Virus record (IMG/VR): IMGVR_UViG_3300030104_002123
Location: 1-31,584 of that record
Source: a virus
Strand: one strand, 5' to 3'
Length of the DNA: 31,584 nucleotides
The stretch's first letter is position 1, and every line of letters starts with the position of its first letter. Of this stretch, positions 29,101-31,584 are shown one piece after another. The notes beneath the pieces were generated by a model, which worked only from the letters and a program-made list of their open reading frames with translations, was not told the origin of the DNA and made no database searches. The translations under genes and the position numbers were made by a program.

Positions 29101-29933
29101 GTTTAGAATGGGATGAACCAGATGATTGGGTAACTTGTGACCCTGCTTCTATCCCTGATAGATTTTGGCCGTTAAATAACTGGGAGAGTGGTGGAGATGA
29201 CCAAGGTAGTTCCCCTCACGAAAGAAAAGAAGCTGTAGCATTTTCTGCTGATGGAGCACCAAATCCTGACGGTAGTGGTGTTGATAATCGTCCTATCAAT
29301 CATTTTGACCATTACGCTATGTGGAATCATGATTTTAAGAAATATGGTTTGATGTTTATAATAGATACAACAGCAGGTGATAATAATGCAAGTGACACAG
29401 ATACTTCAGATAGATTTAGAAGTATGATGTGTACACAAATATTCCCAACTGATAATACTCATTCGCAAGTAGTGAATGTGGTTGACCCAATGGCAGTATC
29501 TTTAAATGCAAGAGCTATAGCTCAATCATTGACTTTTAGTAATAATGGTAGATATATAACTATTACAGATAGAGTAGGTATGTCTGATATTAGAAAAATA
29601 GGAGCTGCTGGAGGAAATGTTACTTTTGGAGGTATTGATTTGAAAGATGCCGACGATGTAAACTATTCGAGAAGTTTATTCAATAGATATCAAAGAAGAA
29701 ATACACCAGTATATATAGATATATCACATGCAGATAGTAGTATAACAAGATTCTACGGTAAAATAATGAATATGTCAGAGGACCATCCACCGGGCTCACA
29801 ACACCCTAAGTTTGGTATAAAGATGGGTGTAGAGTATATTATGAGAATTGATGGAACTACAGGTAAAAAGATAGGTTCAGGACCTATACCTTTGGGTGGA
29901 GAATTTATAGATGAGACAAGGTCACTTTGGTAG
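26169..29933 (+). CDS. Giant tail/baseplate protein with N-terminal PKD-like domain
   Basis: This 1254-residue protein is beta-rich and has no membrane segments. Residues ~50-118 resemble a PKD/Ig-like fold: FFRIEANELVTEFYIDWDDG with a later SHTFTRDRAHYPKLRVKS, matching the 'w.fGDG.......H.Y...G.y.v.l.v' pattern in permuted spacing. A long central region has repeated beta segments and no family I recognise. The C-terminal ~90 residues, with SLFNRYQRRNTPVYIDISHA and RFYGKIMNMSEDHPPGSQHP, look like the part that docks on a hub ring. It overlaps the hub gene by 23 nt, implying tight coupling. The likely role is a tip or baseplate structural and adhesin component; the precise function is unknown. 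Confidence 0.7.
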   Translation: MAGAAPTNFVLKAYMTEQDAIRDSNPLQVTSSSPEITNGDQAAGYNFFTHEKYFFRIEANELVTEFYIDWDDGEGGDPDNNANYTLIKCKPAKQVAITSHTFTRDRAHYPKLRVKSIDGYLSKFYMANGQGTGSSTATDRLIGIDTIVGNNTGSLTAGRNDRYMIEMDTNSPERIPKFSPTPKPPVGILKSDRKTVYSGINNELFRLGDRQTITITDCDLASGVGTVTHTEEIEIQTGSLVVLNLSNDTYDETAYVEDVSTATTFTYKSTLRHTDGNPIPDVSNLTGTGHFTTYRGCNVKLLANPTVQTTRTGVEVEVTYRTTGKHTQAINSAGTGDRGKLRKTTLSFGGVVNLAAGVIEVLRVELLDLKEASSASDADYLGPGERISLVISDDNDGLIHQVYKQVAEVSLGCPVVDVNDPKFTVTYDATESYARHPEGTIDYYNFDAGHEYWLSHGVGNSDVIQTNSSTNVTDELNSMKDDGLRNETGIYKTSYSFIPGFEFLDEDNRWLPKQILARVQVTQSDAAIFASDDTKATYKKSPIEHWVNEAGTAAPATTNDTSVDYSKTRDGVAGYSWTSDMLSSNFMALKTAIDNDDWVPNGTGNNLQTLNRTLPTGPDSVNGVLFGTDKVSSWRNRIAESDITELDGDVDTLNYLVMGFTSKKNSLHFNIKHMYDIMKATDTATDGGDTDARKFMHTSPIPSDSPGSSSPAIQALSTGAGGTRRIKIAKHRIQGFYTAPFTTTPDGASNTGLAIYPTISITNLTVTGTGSALTLGGRYRQALATVTCSDTHGLSVGDEVFLDVQETVTGTATSGDGRTLIDTSESDLNRPDEFWVNSRLKITGGTNAGLEFPVLGSDGSAYKLFLVDDDADALTSAIDSTSVYSLTKDYSCSVVVSEVTSTTAFKVNNFPMAHYGTVGRIFPVASLTGTVKRCHMWKPLAMRDNTRMPFILEHNTSDVAAHGTAGIHPSTSFYTSGCLEWDEPDDWVTCDPASIPDRFWPLNNWESGGDDQGSSPHERKEAVAFSADGAPNPDGSGVDNRPINHFDHYAMWNHDFKKYGLMFIIDTTAGDNNASDTDTSDRFRSMMCTQIFPTDNTHSQVVNVVDPMAVSLNARAIAQSLTFSNNGRYITITDRVGMSDIRKIGAAGGNVTFGGIDLKDADDVNYSRSLFNRYQRRNTPVYIDISHADSSITRFYGKIMNMSEDHPPGSQHPKFGIKMGVEYIMRIDGTTGKKIGSGPIPLGGEFIDETRSLW

Positions 29934-30939
29934 TGCTAAAGTATTTCTAGACAATAAAGAAATACCATATAACACTATAACGTATAATCATTCAGGCAGA
30001 AGTACTGCTTCAAAGGTAATTGTAAATATTCCAGACCCACAAATTCAGAATGATAAAATATTTGGTGCAAAATTAAAAGTATTTCTAAATTTAGGTGCTA
30101 ATGATTCTGTACCCTTTTTTAGAGGGACTGTTTTTCTAATGTCACCTACTGATAAAAATCTTACTATAACTGCTTTTGATGCTTTAAATTTCTTAACTGG
30201 AGAAAATACCACTACATTCAACCTAACAGATGAAAGTAATTTTGATGGAATGACAGTTACGCAGTTTTTAAAACATTACACTGATACATACATAAATGTT
30301 AACAGAACTATAGTGGGAGTTGATTTATTAAATGAAACTAATCCTGTGAAAACATTAACAGGTCTTAGAGGTGAAAATTTAAAACCCTTACAAATAATAA
30401 GCAAAACATTAAGATATGATGATGAAGACATGGACGATATAAGAGCAGTACGTTTGACTGTAAGAGAAGATGCTAACAAAACAAATTATTGTTTCATCAA
30501 AGAACAAAGAAAAACAGACAGTGGTCTTAAATTTACACTATCTGATGGTATTGAAAATTATAAATATACTAAGGTTAGAACACCTAATACAGTTGTAGGT
30601 ATAGTAAATGATAATACATATGTATATAAACACAATAGTTTATCTACAGACACATCTAGTGTACAAATAAAGGGTAATTATGACTATCCAGATGCGTTCA
30701 AAAAAGAAGCTATAGAACTAATAAAATATTTAGAAAATAAAAAAGAAATGTCTATTGGTGTCAATAAAGGATATTATTTATCTATTGGTAACGTTATATC
30801 ACTTAAAATAAAAGATGATGTAAATAACATTGAAGATAAATTTAAAATTGTATCTAAGAAACTTTCAATATCTAAAACTAGTGTAAAATGTACATTAGGA
30901 TTAGATAAAACAGCACCGATGATAACAGATTATCTCTAA
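29911..30939 (+). CDS. Baseplate hub protein (gp27/gpD/Tal N-terminal-like)
   Basis: This 342-residue protein opens SAKVFLDNKEIPYNTITYNH and has PFFRGTVFLMSPTDKNLTIT followed by AFDALNFLTG, the 'f.G.v.......t.....D.l..l' pattern of hub proteins that cap the tail tube at its distal end. Then come FDGMTVTQFLKHYTDTYINV, IISKTLRYDDEDMDD and a C-terminal barrel-like part with GYYLSIGNVISLKIKDDV. Length and position last in the tail module agree with a hub. No C-terminal lysozyme or long adhesin extension is present. The start is supported by GGTGGAG at 29895-29901 inside the preceding gene. The stop overlaps the convergent gene's stop. Confidence 0.7.
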   Translation: MRQGHFGSAKVFLDNKEIPYNTITYNHSGRSTASKVIVNIPDPQIQNDKIFGAKLKVFLNLGANDSVPFFRGTVFLMSPTDKNLTITAFDALNFLTGENTTTFNLTDESNFDGMTVTQFLKHYTDTYINVNRTIVGVDLLNETNPVKTLTGLRGENLKPLQIISKTLRYDDEDMDDIRAVRLTVREDANKTNYCFIKEQRKTDSGLKFTLSDGIENYKYTKVRTPNTVVGIVNDNTYVYKHNSLSTDTSSVQIKGNYDYPDAFKKEAIELIKYLENKKEMSIGVNKGYYLSIGNVISLKIKDDVNNIEDKFKIVSKKLSISKTSVKCTLGLDKTAPMITDYL

Positions 30940-31151
30940 TAGTTTTTATTCGTTTTATTATACTTGGCTCTTTCAGTATCGCCTAATTTATCGACAGGTA
31001 CATCAGGATTTACCGTTCTAGCTTTGATAGTACCCTCTTTCATGTCCGTTCCTAAGATAGAATGAACACTGTCTAGAGTACCATCTGCTTTCATACCTGC
31101 GTTTCTGCCCATTTTACGGCCTTGACCAGTTATATCTTTTTCAGATGTCAC
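30936..31151 (-). CDS. Small unknown protein downstream of the reductase
   Basis: This 71-residue protein starts with GTG at 31151 within the last codons of the reductase, with AGGAG 4 nt upstream; a later in-frame ATG at GRNAGMKADG is the alternative. The sequence is hydrophilic with a Gly/Arg-rich N-terminus (TGQGRKMGRNAGMKADG), a middle SVHSILGTDMKEGTIKARTV, and a Lys/Asn-rich end. No cysteines, membrane segment or known family. Co-transcription with the reductase is implied by the 11-nt overlap. It meets the hub gene tail to tail with overlapping stop codons. Confidence 0.55.
   Translation of the reverse strand: MTSEKDITGQGRKMGRNAGMKADGTLDSVHSILGTDMKEGTIKARTVNPDVPVDKLGDTERAKYNKTNKNY
30943..30956 (+). 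terminator. T-rich candidate terminator of the late transcript
   Basis: Directly after the hub stop codon, the plus strand reads TTTTT (30943-30947) and TTTT (30953-30956) separated by ATTCG. Archaeal RNA polymerase terminates at oligo-T without needing a hairpin, so this is a reasonable end point for the late transcript. The tract also encodes the Lys/Asn-rich C-terminus of the convergent gene, so it may have two roles or be coincidental. Confidence 0.4.
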
Positions 31152-31584
31152 ACTTATCTCCTACACATGCAAGCTCTTGTTTACCCTGAGTATTGTCCTC
31201 AGTTTCGTAATTTGAGAGTTTGCTATAATCTATTAGGGGGAGCTTCTTTATAAGCCTTTCGTAGGTATGTACGTCTATTTCCTCATATGGAGCCAATTTA
31301 TACTTTCCGCCATCATATGGTAAGAAAGACACACCATTGATAATATCCCAGTTTTGATACACCCAATTACCTACTTCAAACCATTCGTCTTCTCTGACAT
31401 AAACAGTCATACTTGCGTTGTGTTCACACCAGTTATGTTGTAGGTTTTTATAGTGTTTTAGTTGGTCTAAAGCAGTTACATCTTTACGTGTAATACACCC
31501 ATCAGGTGATTTAACAGGAAATTCTAAAACATACGTTGTTGCATCCTTTTCTGTCTGTCCTACTTCAGGACTAGCTTTTATACC
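31141..31584 (-). CDS. nrdJ: Ribonucleoside-triphosphate reductase, class II-type, C-terminal part (runs off right edge)
   Basis: The minus-strand frame is open from the right edge to TGA at 31141-31143, so the 147 visible residues are the 3' end of a longer gene; the methionine at 31410 is internal. The segment reads YVLEFPVKSPDGCITRKDV, then NWCEHNASMTVYVREDEWFE, VGNWVYQNWDIINGVSFLPY and APYEEIDVHTYERL, which match the C-terminal barrel of monomeric B12-dependent reductases as found in cyanophages. The end QELACVGDKCDI has the C-x4-C pair that relays electrons to the active site. The enzyme makes deoxynucleotides for viral DNA synthesis. A class II enzyme would depend on host cobalamin. The active-site and substrate-specificity loops are outside the window. 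Opposite strand to the late genes fits an early or middle module. Confidence 0.85.
   Translation of the reverse strand, partial: GIKASPEVGQTEKDATTYVLEFPVKSPDGCITRKDVTALDQLKHYKNLQHNWCEHNASMTVYVREDEWFEVGNWVYQNWDIINGVSFLPYDGGKYKLAPYEEIDVHTYERLIKKLPLIDYSKLSNYETEDNTQGKQELACVGDKCDI

Overview
This window looks like the late (virion) half of a tailed double-stranded DNA virus that probably infects a marine archaeon. The evidence for a tailed virus is the gene order: terminase large subunit C-terminus, portal, prohead protease with scaffold, decoration protein, HK97-fold capsid, neck proteins, tail completion protein, tail tube proteins, an overlapping pair of tail chaperone genes, tape measure, large tail-tip proteins and a baseplate hub. 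No sheath gene is seen, so a siphovirus-like flexible tail is the simplest reading. The evidence for an archaeal host is two intergenic promoters sharing the 12-mer CTTTATATACTA preceded by a purine-rich BRE-like element (430-447 and 868-886 of the 15-kb region). One of them drives an apparently leaderless GTG-started portal gene. Shine-Dalgarno motifs of the GGTGAT/GGAGGT kind precede many other genes. The base composition is AT-rich, and several small proteins and a fibre domain resemble those of marine phages. The combination is consistent with viruses of marine Euryarchaeota (magrovirus-like), but that is inference; no host marker gene is present.

Layout. 1-4487: packaging and capsid module. 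4562-10713: two adhesin genes placed unusually between capsid and neck, a beta-rich fibre and a 1497-residue collagen-like protein. 10701-12479: a small membrane-anchored coiled-coil protein and two candidate neck proteins. 12472-13642: a compact cassette of seven very small, mostly Lys/Arg-rich ORFs with stop/start overlaps. 13644-15802: a tail-terminator candidate and an unknown 550-residue protein. 15803-15939: the longest non-coding gap (137 nt), holding the second promoter and a leader hairpin next to a ribosome-binding site. 15940-18228: two paralogous tail tube proteins, a small charged protein, and a G/GT-like chaperone pair with a candidate -1 frameshift. 18230-30939: tape measure, two giant tail proteins and a hub. 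30936-31584: minus strand, a small unknown gene and the C-terminal part of a class II-type ribonucleotide reductase that continues past the right edge.

How it works together. The plus-strand genes are packed with short gaps or 1-23 nt overlaps and read as one late transcription unit, boosted internally before the abundant tail tube genes. The minus-strand reductase belongs to a nucleotide-metabolism (early or middle) module that converges on the late module with overlapping stop codons. No stretch above 300 bases lacks a gene. I saw no tRNA, rRNA, CRISPR array, integrase or insertion sequence.
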